Shown here: piece after piece, positions 1 through 7,396 of the stretch
Layout: every line of letters starts with the position of its first letter
How positions within the stretch are numbered: the first letter of the stretch is position 1
NCBI GenBank assembly: GCA_038207155.1
Contig: JBBRAB010000011.1
Location: forward strand, 1-64,000
Direction: 5' to 3'
Length of the DNA: 64,000 bases
Origin: FEN-1139 sp038207155
GTDB taxonomy: Bacteria; Myxococcota_A; Polyangia; Polyangiales; Polyangiaceae
Notes under the pieces: model-generated
Told to the model about the DNA's origin: nothing
The model's input: the letters and a program-made list of their open reading frames with translations, nothing else
Database searches by the model: none
Program-made: the position numbers and the translations under genes

Positions 1-1021
1 GATAGATTGCCTCCCTCTCTTGCACGAGCTTTTTCTTCGATTCGTCAAACCGCCAGAGACGCGCGCCGGGCTGTCGCACGAACGCGAACGGCAGCTCGAT
101 GTCCTCGGGCAGTCGCACGCCGTGAAACTCCGAGCCTTGGATGGGTCGGAGTCGATCAGTCGGGATGAGCTCAAGCTCCCCCGTGAGCCCATAGCGACGC
201 CCCTCATGAAGCAGGGTTCGTGAGAAAGAAAACCCAGTGCGTGGGGCCATGCGCGCGGCGATCAAAGGGTCCGTCGCAGGCTCGCGTCCCGCCACGCGCG
301 GCGGCATGGCGCCAGCGGAAAGAAAGGCCGGCAGCGCGTCGCTCTGGCGGGTTTTCCAGGCATTTACTGGATCGACCGGCGCCGAGCCGCGGACCCAGAC
401 TTCCTGCGCAAAGCCCGCCCCGATCTCGCCTGGTGCCGCGAACCACTTGTCCATGCGTGCGTCGAGATCACGCTCTGCGTGAGTCAATTCGTCCCGCGAC
501 GGCAGCTTACGATAATACGGGCCTGGGCGCCGCACGGTTCCGTAGATGTACGGGAGCCGACGTTCAACGGCGGGCGCAGTCCCCGTCGCTGCGCGCACCA
601 ACGGCTCCTGCTCGTCGAGCGTGGCTTGCGCATCGAGACAGACGTAACCGCGCGGAACGATCGGAACCCAACCGTCTTTGCAACCACCACGACGCTCAGT
701 CGCGCCTCGTAGAGCGACGCTGCTGCCAAGTCGCAGGAGCCCGACCAGCGGGCTGTCTTTGGACGGAGCATCGTAGACTGGCACTCGCAGCGCGCGCGGG
801 AACAGTCTCGGACTGCCTGGTGTGGGCGGCGGGGGCAACTGGGTCGCACCCGAGAGATCCACCGTCACCTGATGGGCCACCACGGGCGGCGCGGTGACGG
901 GGACTGCGCTCCCCGCAGGCGCCGAGGCAGAGATCTGAGGCGTTGGACCTTGGTCCGAGGGAGTCCTCGAACAAGCCAGTACGGCCCAGGGGGCCAACCA
1001 CCAAACGCGAGCCGAAATCAC
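1..1021 (-). CDS. Lipoprotein, probable L,D-transpeptidase family, 3' end outside window
   Basis: An open minus-strand frame runs from a GTG at 1021 through the left edge (340 codons visible). It begins MISARVWWLAPWAVLACS: a hydrophobic segment ending in a VLAC lipobox, so an envelope lipoprotein is likely. A Pro-rich linker follows, then a segment with CKDGWVPIVPRGYVCLD, which looks like an SH3/GW-type module seen before L,D-transpeptidase domains in myxobacteria, then regular alpha/beta-like sequence to the edge. The catalytic Cys region would lie outside the window, so the family call is an inference. An in-frame TGA at 1034-1036 limits the start to GTG 1021 or later. The opposite-strand open frames here are shadows. 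The reading frame is reliable; the function is moderate. Confidence 0.62.
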   Translation of the reverse strand, partial: MISARVWWLAPWAVLACSRTPSDQGPTPQISASAPAGSAVPVTAPPVVAHQVTVDLSGATQLPPPPTPGSPRLFPRALRVPVYDAPSKDSPLVGLLRLGSSVALRGATERRGGCKDGWVPIVPRGYVCLDAQATLDEQEPLVRAATGTAPAVERRLPYIYGTVRRPGPYYRKLPSRDELTHAERDLDARMDKWFAAPGEIGAGFAQEVWVRGSAPVDPVNAWKTRQSDALPAFLSAGAMPPRVAGREPATDPLIAARMAPRTGFSFSRTLLHEGRRYGLTGELELIPTDRLRPIQGSEFHGVRLPEDIELPFAFVRQPGARLWRFDESKKKLVQEREAIY

Positions 1022-1499
1022 AGCTCGTCCATGTCACGCGTCACGAGCCTGGGCCCAGATTTCGTCAGCTACGGCGGCGCCGTTTGCACGCCGCGCAAGA
1101 CAAAATAGGAAGCGACGCTCTGGCAAGGAGGGGGGGGCTGGCCAGAGCGTCGCGGAAGAAGTTCGACGGGCCCCGCGGAGGGGGGGGGCGCTTGGGCCCG
1201 TCGGATAGACTCTGCAGCAACCGAAACGCGTAGCGTCTCTGGTTGCCGCTGCCCCTCACTAGAGCAAACTCCGTGCCATTTAAGTTCCATGCAATATCCA
1301 ATAGTTACAATCCACGGAACCCTTGTGGAGTTTCCTCCCTGAAATTTCACCCTCGCGACACTGCAACGCCACGGAACACCTGCGCGATGCTTGGCGAAAA
1401 CGCGGCATGACGCCCCCGAGCAGCGGGCTCTAGCCAAAGAGCGACCCGTTCCCTTGGAGCTGGCTGGCGATCGGATGCCCGCGTTGGTAGCGTCGGGGC
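1022..1499. other. Intergenic gap, 478 bases
   Basis: No convincing coding frame on either strand. It holds the three stem-loops at 1112-1252, an AT-rich stretch at about 1270-1320 that could contain promoters, and no other structure I can support between 1320 and the GTG at 1500. Confidence 0.5.
1112..1252 (-). ncRNA. Candidate structured RNA: three stem-loops, two with C-rich anti-SD-like loops
   Basis: Three inverted repeats follow one another in the gap. Arms 1112-1124/1141-1153 are a perfect 13-bp stem with a 16-nt loop. Arms 1164-1173/1194-1203 are a perfect 10-bp stem with a 20-nt loop. Arms near 1214-1226/1233-1252 form an interrupted stem. On the minus strand loop 1 contains CCCCCCCCTCCTT and loop 2 CCCCCCCCCTCC, both complementary to Shine-Dalgarno sequences. 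Stem 1 is followed on the minus strand by TTCCTATTTTG, so it could be an intrinsic terminator. An AT-rich stretch at about 1270-1320 could hold a minus-strand promoter. It could instead be the leader of the lipoprotein mRNA starting at 1021. No family is recognised. Confidence 0.3.
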
Positions 1500-2453
1500 G
1501 TGCTGATTGTTCGGGAAGGTTCCCTGCTGCTTGGACGCCGAAACTGGGAGCCTCGAGCGTGGTTGCTGCTCGCGTTGCCCCTGGCGCTCATCACCCTCGC
1601 ATCATTGCTGGCGCCATGGCACGCGCTCAGCAGTCGGGTGCTTGGGTCCTCGCTGTTGCTGCTGGCCTGCGCGAGCCTCGTAACTCGGGGCGTCAAGCGC
1701 ACCACTTTTGCGCTCGACACTGTGACGGGACGGCTCGTGCTGGGCAACCGAACGCTTCAGGCCGCGCTCCCCTGCCGCGTGAGACTTCGGGAGACGGCAA
1801 AACTCGAGTTTGACCCAGCCGAACCCGGTTTTTCGTGGCAGCTCGAGCTCGCGACGGGCAAAGGGGATCCGGAAGCTTGGCTTACCCTGTGGACGACCGT
1901 CGAGCTGAGCGAGGCGCTGACAACGTTGTCCCTGCCGGAATGGAAGGCCCTGTGCACGCCGACTCCGCACGGCGATTCGCCGCTGCCTTGGACACCGCAA
2001 GGCTCAAGTTCTGAGCCGCCATTTCGAGGTGCGCTCGCCGAGGCGCCTAGACGCGTGCTGGTTTTCTTCGGCGTGGCCACGACCTTCTGCAGCCTGGTGG
2101 CCGTCGCTGCAGTCCAGGGGCAGCTGGCGCGCGCGGGGCCCATTTCCCCACCCGGGATCGGCCTCGGACTGCTTTTCGTCGTTCTGCCGGTGGCTCTGCT
2201 CATCCTGAATTGGCGTCGCGCCGTTCGACTCAGTCTGACCGACTCCGGTTGGGAGCTCAGCCGACGCCGATGGTTCCGTTGGCGAAGGATCGCGCTGATT
2301 TCGCGAGAAATTGCTGAGTTCTGGCACCTTTCATCTGAAGTTGGCGGTGGGGGCTGGCTCCTATTGGCCACCCGCGAGGGACTGCAGGCCGTGAGGATCG
2401 GTTCCCTGGCCGTTCCGCTCCCCCTTGCGGATGGCTCCCACAGTCGCTCATAG
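1500..2453 (+). CDS. Membrane protein of unknown function
   Basis: A 317-residue protein from GTG 1500; an in-frame TAG at 1488-1490 excludes a longer form. Hydrophobic segments at about residues 20-40, 47-62, 186-207 and 219-236 suggest two membrane hairpins. They separate a cytoplasmic domain (about 65-180) and a C-terminal domain (about 237-317) containing Arg-rich RRRWFRWRR. Alternating hydrophobic strands such as TFALDTVTGRLVLGNR resemble the bacterial-PH-like membrane proteins, but I do not recognise a family. The gene stands 57 bases before the repeat-protein gene on the same strand and may be cotranscribed. Function unknown. Confidence 0.7.
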   Translation: MLIVREGSLLLGRRNWEPRAWLLLALPLALITLASLLAPWHALSSRVLGSSLLLLACASLVTRGVKRTTFALDTVTGRLVLGNRTLQAALPCRVRLRETAKLEFDPAEPGFSWQLELATGKGDPEAWLTLWTTVELSEALTTLSLPEWKALCTPTPHGDSPLPWTPQGSSSEPPFRGALAEAPRRVLVFFGVATTFCSLVAVAAVQGQLARAGPISPPGIGLGLLFVVLPVALLILNWRRAVRLSLTDSGWELSRRRWFRWRRIALISREIAEFWHLSSEVGGGGWLLLATREGLQAVRIGSLAVPLPLADGSHSRS

Positions 2454-2510
2454 TGGCGCGCTCGGGCCCGCCCTTTTGCGAACCCTGGCCCTCGAGAGGA
2501 GAGACCCACG

Positions 2511-3149
2511 ATGAACGGCTCCCAATGGCGCTGGCTCACCCCATGCCTGGCGCTCTGCGTCGGACTGGTGAGCCCATCGCTCACCCAGGCTCAAGTCCCG
2601 CCCCCTGGGACGCCCCCGCACGAGGCGTCTCGCCCGGCCAAAGCCGCCCACGAGGACCGCAAGGAGCTCCAGAAGGATCGCAAAGAGCTCCAGAAGGATC
2701 GCAAAGAGCTCCATGAGGATCGCAAGGAACTCCATGAGGATCGCAAGGAGCTTCGTGAGGATCGCAAGGAGCTTCGCGAGGACAAGGCGGAGGCCGCCGA
2801 CAGCAGCCCAGAAAAACAGGCTGAACGAGCGGCTCGTCACCAACGGCGCATGGAGCAACTCAAGCAGCTGAGAGCGAAATACGGAGCCGAGGCGATCGCT
2901 CGTCCCCCGATTCGTGACGAGCTGCGTCGTCACGCTTGGAACCTGGCGCGGCTGACGCGACTCGCCGCGCTGGCCGAGCAGCAGAAGAAGACGCGCCACC
3001 TCAAGCGCATCGGTGATCTACGGGTGAAGGAAGAGGCACGCCACCAGCGGCGTATGGCTGAGTTGACGGCTGGAGCCGCCCAGCCTGCTGCCCCCCAGCC
3101 CGCGTCCCCGGCGCATGCTGCCCCCGTAACCCCAGGAGCAAAACCGTGA
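2511..3149 (+). CDS. Secreted protein with charged heptad repeats
   Basis: A 212-residue protein preceded by a good ribosome site (GAGAGGAGA). An N-terminal signal peptide probably ends at TQAQV or nearby, followed by a Pro-rich linker. Residues about 48-89 are six tandem copies of the heptad E/K-D-R-K-E-L-x, predicted to form a long charged helix. A further helical region holds two copies of RHQRRM, and the tail is Ala/Pro-rich. There are no Cys residues in the mature part apart from none visible near a lipobox, so it is probably periplasmic and not lipid-anchored. It overlaps the next gene by four bases (GTGA), which indicates translational coupling. No known family is recognised. Confidence 0.78.
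   Translation: MNGSQWRWLTPCLALCVGLVSPSLTQAQVPPPGTPPHEASRPAKAAHEDRKELQKDRKELQKDRKELHEDRKELHEDRKELREDRKELREDKAEAADSSPEKQAERAARHQRRMEQLKQLRAKYGAEAIARPPIRDELRRHAWNLARLTRLAALAEQQKKTRHLKRIGDLRVKEEARHQRRMAELTAGAAQPAAPQPASPAHAAPVTPGAKP
2652..2777 (+). repeat. Six in-frame 21-bp tandem repeats
   Basis: Six direct 21-nt units inside the heptad-repeat gene, encoding E/K-D-R-K-E-L-x. The seventh residue comes in neighbouring pairs (Q,Q,H,H,R,R), which suggests recent stepwise duplication. A partial unit follows at 2778-2783. Confidence 0.9.
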
Positions 3150-3427
3150 AGCCGCAACATCTGGCACTCTGCGCCTTGCTAGCCCTGGGCTGTTCGAAAC
3201 ACGAAGCCCAGGAATCCACACCCCCGCCGACCACGACGCTGGCCCCGGCCCCGGTCGGTCCACCCGTGGCCCCTGCTGCGGCAACCGCTGCGGCAGCCGA
3301 GCCCGAGGATGACGCCGCCGTCGTGACCGCGGACGATCTGGCCTCGGAGGCCGCCAAGGAAATTGGCGAAGAGGATCTCGAAAAACAGCTCGACGCGGTC
3401 GAAAAGGAAATCCTCAAGGGGCCCTGA
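3146..3427 (+). CDS. Small lipoprotein
   Basis: A 93-residue protein starting at GTG 3146 inside the stop of the repeat-protein gene. The N-terminus MKPQHLALCALLALGCSKHE is a short lipoprotein signal with lipobox ALGC. A Pro/Ala-rich spacer follows, and then an acidic helical end (residues about 55-93, rich in Glu, Asp and Lys). The coupling to the preceding heptad-repeat protein suggests the two work together in the periplasm; the basic/charged helix of one and the acidic tail of the other could pair, but that is speculation. A strong hairpin follows. No family recognised. Confidence 0.75.
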   Translation: MKPQHLALCALLALGCSKHEAQESTPPPTTTLAPAPVGPPVAPAAATAAAAEPEDDAAVVTADDLASEAAKEIGEEDLEKQLDAVEKEILKGP

Positions 3428-3454
3428 GCCCTCCGGATTCAGCGAGGGCTCTTC

Positions 3455-3484
3455 AAGGGCCGGCGTTTTCCGACGCCGGCCCTT
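3455..3484 (+). terminator. Hairpin after the small lipoprotein gene
   Basis: Perfect 12-bp inverted repeat AAGGGCCGGCGT/ACGCCGGCCCTT (3455-3466 and 3473-3484) with a six-base loop. A second repeat GAGCCCTC/GAGGGCTC lies just before it at 3426-3451. There is no clear U-tract, so termination is likely but not certain. Confidence 0.6.
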
Positions 3485-3527
3485 CAGATTGCTGGCCAAG
3501 CCGCCGCGATTGGGTTAGGCCCGGGCC

Positions 3528-4904
3528 GTGTCCCGCACCGTCCTCGGCCCGCGCCAAGCCACCGTCCTCGCCCTGCTCTGCCTGTCCTGCGGACGTCGCG
3601 AGCATACTGACAGTCGCCAGCCCACTGCAGCCAGCACCCGGTCCGAAAGCAAACCGGGCGCGAGCGTCGCGAATGCCGCGCCGGCTGCCGCCCCGGCCGT
3701 CACGCGGGGTCCGCTCAACGTGATCATGCTCTCGATCGACTGCCTGCGGGCGGACATGCCCTGGACGGGCTACCCGCGGCCGATCGCACCCAACCTGACG
3801 GCACTCGCGGCCGAGAGCGTCACGTACCCGCGTGCCTACTCCGTGTCGAGCTACACGGCGCAGAGCGTGGCCACGATGCTGAGCGGTCGCTACGCTTCAA
3901 CGCTGTATCGCACGGGCGTGTTTTTCACGAGCTACCCCAAGGACAACCTCTTTTTCCCCGAAGTCATGAAGGAAAAGGGCATCCGCTCCACCGGTTGGTT
4001 CGGGCACATGTACTTCGGACGAGGCAAGGGCATCGACCAGGGATTTGACGCCTGGGAGCTCACCCCCGGGATCACCTTCGACCCGCAAACGGACAATCAC
4101 GTCACGAGTGACAAGATGTTCGAACTTGGGAAAAAGCTGCTCAGCAAGCCCGAGAACCTGAGCAAGCCGTTCTTTGCCTGGGCACATTTTGGCGATCCGC
4201 ACGATCAGTACCTGTCGCACGCTGAGGCGCCCGCATTCGGCGGCAAGGCGCGTGACCGCTACGACTCCGAGGTTTGGTACACCGATCTGTATATCGGGAA
4301 ATTCCTCGACTGGGCCAAGCAGCAACCCTGGTGGGCCAATACGGCCGTGATCATCACGGGGGATCACGGCGAGGCCTTCGGCGAGCATGGGCATTATCGC
4401 CACGCCTTCGAGCTCTGGGAGAACCTGGTGCGAGTCCCGCTCATCGTCTACCTGCCCGGTGGCAAAGCGCGACGTATCGAGCAGCGACGCTCTCACATCG
4501 ATCTGGCGCCAACCATCGTCGATTTACTCGGCCAACCTGCCCTCCCGAGCTTTCTGGGTAAGAGCCTGGTGTCAGAGCTCACCGGACAGCAGCCTCCACA
4601 GGAACACGAACCGATCGTGCTCGAACTGGCCGAGGACTCTCACAATCCGGCGCGCCGCGCGATCATCTCCGGCAAGTTCAAGTTCCTGGCGCGTGGCCGC
4701 AGGGGCCCTTACACGCTTTACGATATCGATGCCGATCCGAAGGAAGAGACGGATCTGTCAAAGAGCGATCCGGCCCATTTTACGGAGCTGCGCGCGCTGT
4801 TCGACCGAACGTTTGCCGCGATTCCGAGCGTCGAGCCCTACGGCGGCATGAAGCTCGAGAGCGGTCGTCTCGCCGAGGGCCCCAGCGGCCCCCCAAAGAA
4901 GTGA
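3528..4904 (+). CDS. Sulfatase-fold (alkaline phosphatase superfamily) lipoprotein, Thr nucleophile type
   Basis: A 458-residue protein from GTG 3528. The N-terminus ends in lipobox LSCG-type sequence (CLSC), followed by a low-complexity linker to about residue 60. The catalytic domain shows NVIMLSID with metal ligand Asp71, a nucleophile region SYTAQSVATMLSGRY with Thr110 where sulfatases carry the formylglycine Cys or Ser, and the metal pair Asp279-His280 in TGDHGE. The C-x-P-x-R signature is absent, so sulfate-ester hydrolysis by formylglycine is unlikely. Thr at this place is typical of phosphodiesterases and phosphotransferases of the same fold (NPP, LtaS, EptA). It is anchored outside the cytoplasm. 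A close paralogue follows after four bases. The substrate is unknown. Confidence 0.85.
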   Translation: MSRTVLGPRQATVLALLCLSCGRREHTDSRQPTAASTRSESKPGASVANAAPAAAPAVTRGPLNVIMLSIDCLRADMPWTGYPRPIAPNLTALAAESVTYPRAYSVSSYTAQSVATMLSGRYASTLYRTGVFFTSYPKDNLFFPEVMKEKGIRSTGWFGHMYFGRGKGIDQGFDAWELTPGITFDPQTDNHVTSDKMFELGKKLLSKPENLSKPFFAWAHFGDPHDQYLSHAEAPAFGGKARDRYDSEVWYTDLYIGKFLDWAKQQPWWANTAVIITGDHGEAFGEHGHYRHAFELWENLVRVPLIVYLPGGKARRIEQRRSHIDLAPTIVDLLGQPALPSFLGKSLVSELTGQQPPQEHEPIVLELAEDSHNPARRAIISGKFKFLARGRRGPYTLYDIDADPKEETDLSKSDPAHFTELRALFDRTFAAIPSVEPYGGMKLESGRLAEGPSGPPKK

Positions 4905-4908
4905 TCTC

Positions 4909-6369
4909 ATGAATCCAGATTCTCTGCGCGATTCCCGAAGGCCCCGAGTCCGCCATGCCAGTGCCGTCTGCGCGACGCTCGGACTGCTGAGCGGGCTGGT
5001 CGGATGTGCCGCGAGCGCATCAAGCAAGTCCGCAACGGCAACCCCGGAGCCCGCACCCACCAGCGCCAAGTCAAGCGAGAGCGCCCAGCCTGGCTCGCAG
5101 CCGGCGAGCGCCGAAGCTGAATCAGCTGCCGCGCTCGGCGCCAGTAGCAGCAAGCCCGAGTCCCCCGCACCGAGCGCAACCCCAGCTGCCTCAACCGGTC
5201 CCGCTAATGTGTTGCTGCTCGTCGTGGATTCGATGCGAGCGGACATGCCTTGGGCCGGTTACAAGCACCCAATCGCGCCGAACCTGAGCGCGCTTGCCGC
5301 CGAATCGGTGCGCTACACGAACGCTTACGCGCTTTCGAGCTACACCGCTAAGAGCGTCGCGGGCTTTCTCTCGGGTCAGTATCCCTCCACGTTGAAGCGC
5401 AATGGCGTGTTTTTTACCCGCTATTCGCAGAGCAACCAGTTCCTGGCCGAGCTGCTTTCGTCGAGCGGGGTTCACACCGTCTCAGCGCATGGCCATGCCT
5501 ACATGAATCGTGGAAACGGCATGGACCAGGGCTTCATCGACTGGCAGGTCGTCTCGGGGATCACCTTCGACAACACCACCGACAACCACGTCACGGGTGA
5601 AAAACTAACGGAGCTGGCGCTCTCCCAGCTGGCCAAGGTCCCCGCAGGAAAGCCCTTCTTCGGCTACCTGCATTACATGGATCCCCACGACCAGTATGTC
5701 GCTCATGCCGGCGCGCCGGACTTTGGCAAGGGACCACGCGCTCGCTATGACGGTGAGATTTGGTACACCGATCAACAGATTGGTCGTCTGCTCGCCTGGC
5801 TGAAAAAGCAGCCCTTCTACGCCAATACCACCCTGATCGTGACCGGCGATCACGGCGAAGGCTTCGGGGAGCATGGCGTCTTTCGACACGCGTTCGAGCT
5901 TTGGAATGAGCTGATCCACGTGCCGATGCTCTTTCACGGACCCGGCTTTCAGGCGCGTGACCTTGATACCCCGCGTAGTCATCTCGATATCGCGCCCACG
6001 GTGGCCGAGCTGATGGGTCATACCGGCGCCAACCCCTTCGTCGGACAGAGCCTGGTGAAGGAGCTCCGTGGAGCCGTGCCCAGCGCGCGACCCGTGCTCG
6101 TCGAGCTACCCGCCGACACCAACAACGAAGCGCGCGGCGCCGTGATCGACGGCAGCTACAAGCTGCTCAGCTTTGCCGACTTTCGTTACCAGCTGTTCGA
6201 TCTGAGCAGTGATCCGGGGGAAAAGCACGATCTTTCCAAGACCCAGCCCGAGCGTTTCGCCGAGCTCAAGCGACGCTACCTGGATCTCACCGGCGCGCTT
6301 GCCCGCGTCAAACCCTGGGGCGGCATGGAGCTCAAGGGCGGCGGTAAGGCGAACGGACCGCGTGAGTGA
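4909..6369 (+). CDS. Second sulfatase-fold lipoprotein, Thr nucleophile type
   Basis: A 486-residue tandem paralogue of the preceding gene, four bases downstream and surely cotranscribed. The signal peptide ends in lipobox LVGC, followed by a longer Ala/Ser/Pro linker to about residue 100. The domain has NVLLLVVDSMRAD, the region SYTAKSVAGFLSGQY with Thr146 at the nucleophile position, the substrate-side HYMDPHDQY, and metal ligands Asp314-His315 in TGDHGEGFGEHG. The formylglycine signature is again missing. Nearly every catalytic-domain motif matches the upstream copy, so both are probably active on related phospho- or sulfo-substrates in the periplasm or cell surface. Duplication with retention of the motifs is seen directly; the role is inferred. 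Confidence 0.85.
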   Translation: MNPDSLRDSRRPRVRHASAVCATLGLLSGLVGCAASASSKSATATPEPAPTSAKSSESAQPGSQPASAEAESAAALGASSSKPESPAPSATPAASTGPANVLLLVVDSMRADMPWAGYKHPIAPNLSALAAESVRYTNAYALSSYTAKSVAGFLSGQYPSTLKRNGVFFTRYSQSNQFLAELLSSSGVHTVSAHGHAYMNRGNGMDQGFIDWQVVSGITFDNTTDNHVTGEKLTELALSQLAKVPAGKPFFGYLHYMDPHDQYVAHAGAPDFGKGPRARYDGEIWYTDQQIGRLLAWLKKQPFYANTTLIVTGDHGEGFGEHGVFRHAFELWNELIHVPMLFHGPGFQARDLDTPRSHLDIAPTVAELMGHTGANPFVGQSLVKELRGAVPSARPVLVELPADTNNEARGAVIDGSYKLLSFADFRYQLFDLSSDPGEKHDLSKTQPERFAELKRRYLDLTGALARVKPWGGMELKGGGKANGPRE

Positions 6370-6409
6370 GCACTGAGCAGGCCAAGGTCGAGGCTTAATC
6401 TCGACCCCG

Positions 6410-7396
6410 CTAGCGGAACAAGGTCGAGAGCTCGACGTCGAGAGAATCAGCCGCGCCCCGCTGCAAAGCAGCAAACCAGCGCGTGTATTCAGTCTGGACG
6501 AAGTACTCGATGCCCGCTGGGCCTCGCAGCGAAAACAGCTCCAGGTGCCCGAGTTCGTGATTGTCGTCACGGTACGACACTCGCACCACGCTGACAGCGG
6601 CCTGAGGGAGCTGCTCGCGGTAGGTCATCGGTCTCAGGCGCTTGAGCTTGTCCATCCAGCTCGAGAGGGCTTCGAGGCGCCTGCTCGGCGACTGCGCCGA
6701 GGCATAGCCTCCGCCGCCAGCCATTGGAACAAACGCGTAGTTTTGCGGGCCAAACAGCAGTGTTCCACGACGCACCAGCGATGGCGAAAAGCCGTGAAGA
6801 CGATGCTCGAGCAGGCGTTCGCGAGCCGATTCCAGGCGATGCACCTGATCGGCCCCAACCAGATAGACGGCTCCCGACGCATCGTCGCGCAGGTAGTACT
6901 CCGAGCTGCCAGGCGACGAGGAACCAATCGAATAGCGCTGCTCCTGCGAGCGTGATTTCAGGCGCAGCGTGGCGCGCGGTCGGGCGAGTCCGTACTCGGC
7001 GATGGCGCTCGCGTTAGCAGTCGGAAGCCGACGTCGAACATGTAGCGGCCACCACGCGGTCAGCGCGTCCTTGCCCGAATCAACCGAAATGAAGCGCTCC
7101 GGGTTGGACTCCGGGTTGCGACTCACGCCCGCGTCCGGATCGGCGGCGGACTCACCGAGCACCGTAAAATCGACGACAAAATAGCGCCCCACGCGATCCT
7201 CGTGCGAGCCGATGCGAACTTTCTGATCCGGACCATCAAACTCGACGGAGACCAGCTCGGCGAGCGCAGCGCTCCCGAGCACCACATCACGCCCCGATTT
7301 TTCGTCGGGTTTGACGGCGCAGCTGCGCCAAGCCAGGCCGCCAGCGCAAGCCAGTGCCATCAGATAGAGCGCGAGTTCTCGATCCCACCGCCTCAT
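6410..7396 (-). CDS. DUF4340-like membrane-anchored protein of the ABC operon
   Basis: A 328-residue protein. ATG 7396 overlaps the upstream stop as ATGA and is preferred to a start at 7432. One N-terminal membrane segment (MRRWDRELALYLMALACAGG) is followed by a large soluble domain with repeated beta-rich units such as SVEFDGPDQKVRI and RYFVVDF. Proteins of this form (DUF4340) commonly follow GldG-like genes. It is the last gene of a four-gene operon with ABC ATPase, permease and GldG-like protein. Probably a periplasmic component of that machinery. The transported or remodelled substrate is not known. Confidence 0.72.
   Translation of the reverse strand: MRRWDRELALYLMALACAGGLAWRSCAVKPDEKSGRDVVLGSAALAELVSVEFDGPDQKVRIGSHEDRVGRYFVVDFTVLGESAADPDAGVSRNPESNPERFISVDSGKDALTAWWPLHVRRRLPTANASAIAEYGLARPRATLRLKSRSQEQRYSIGSSSPGSSEYYLRDDASGAVYLVGADQVHRLESARERLLEHRLHGFSPSLVRRGTLLFGPQNYAFVPMAGGGGYASAQSPSRRLEALSSWMDKLKRLRPMTYREQLPQAAVSVVRVSYRDDNHELGHLELFSLRGPAGIEYFVQTEYTRWFAALQRGAADSLDVELSTLFR

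Noticed and set aside
220..897. 225-codon plus-strand open frame
   Set aside because: Arg/Pro-rich translation without domain pattern; it is antisense to the lipoprotein frame at 1-1021, whose product has clear signal and fold-like sequence.
2652..2777. Possible CRISPR-like direct repeats
   Set aside because: Repeats are head-to-tail without spacers and in frame with a protein.
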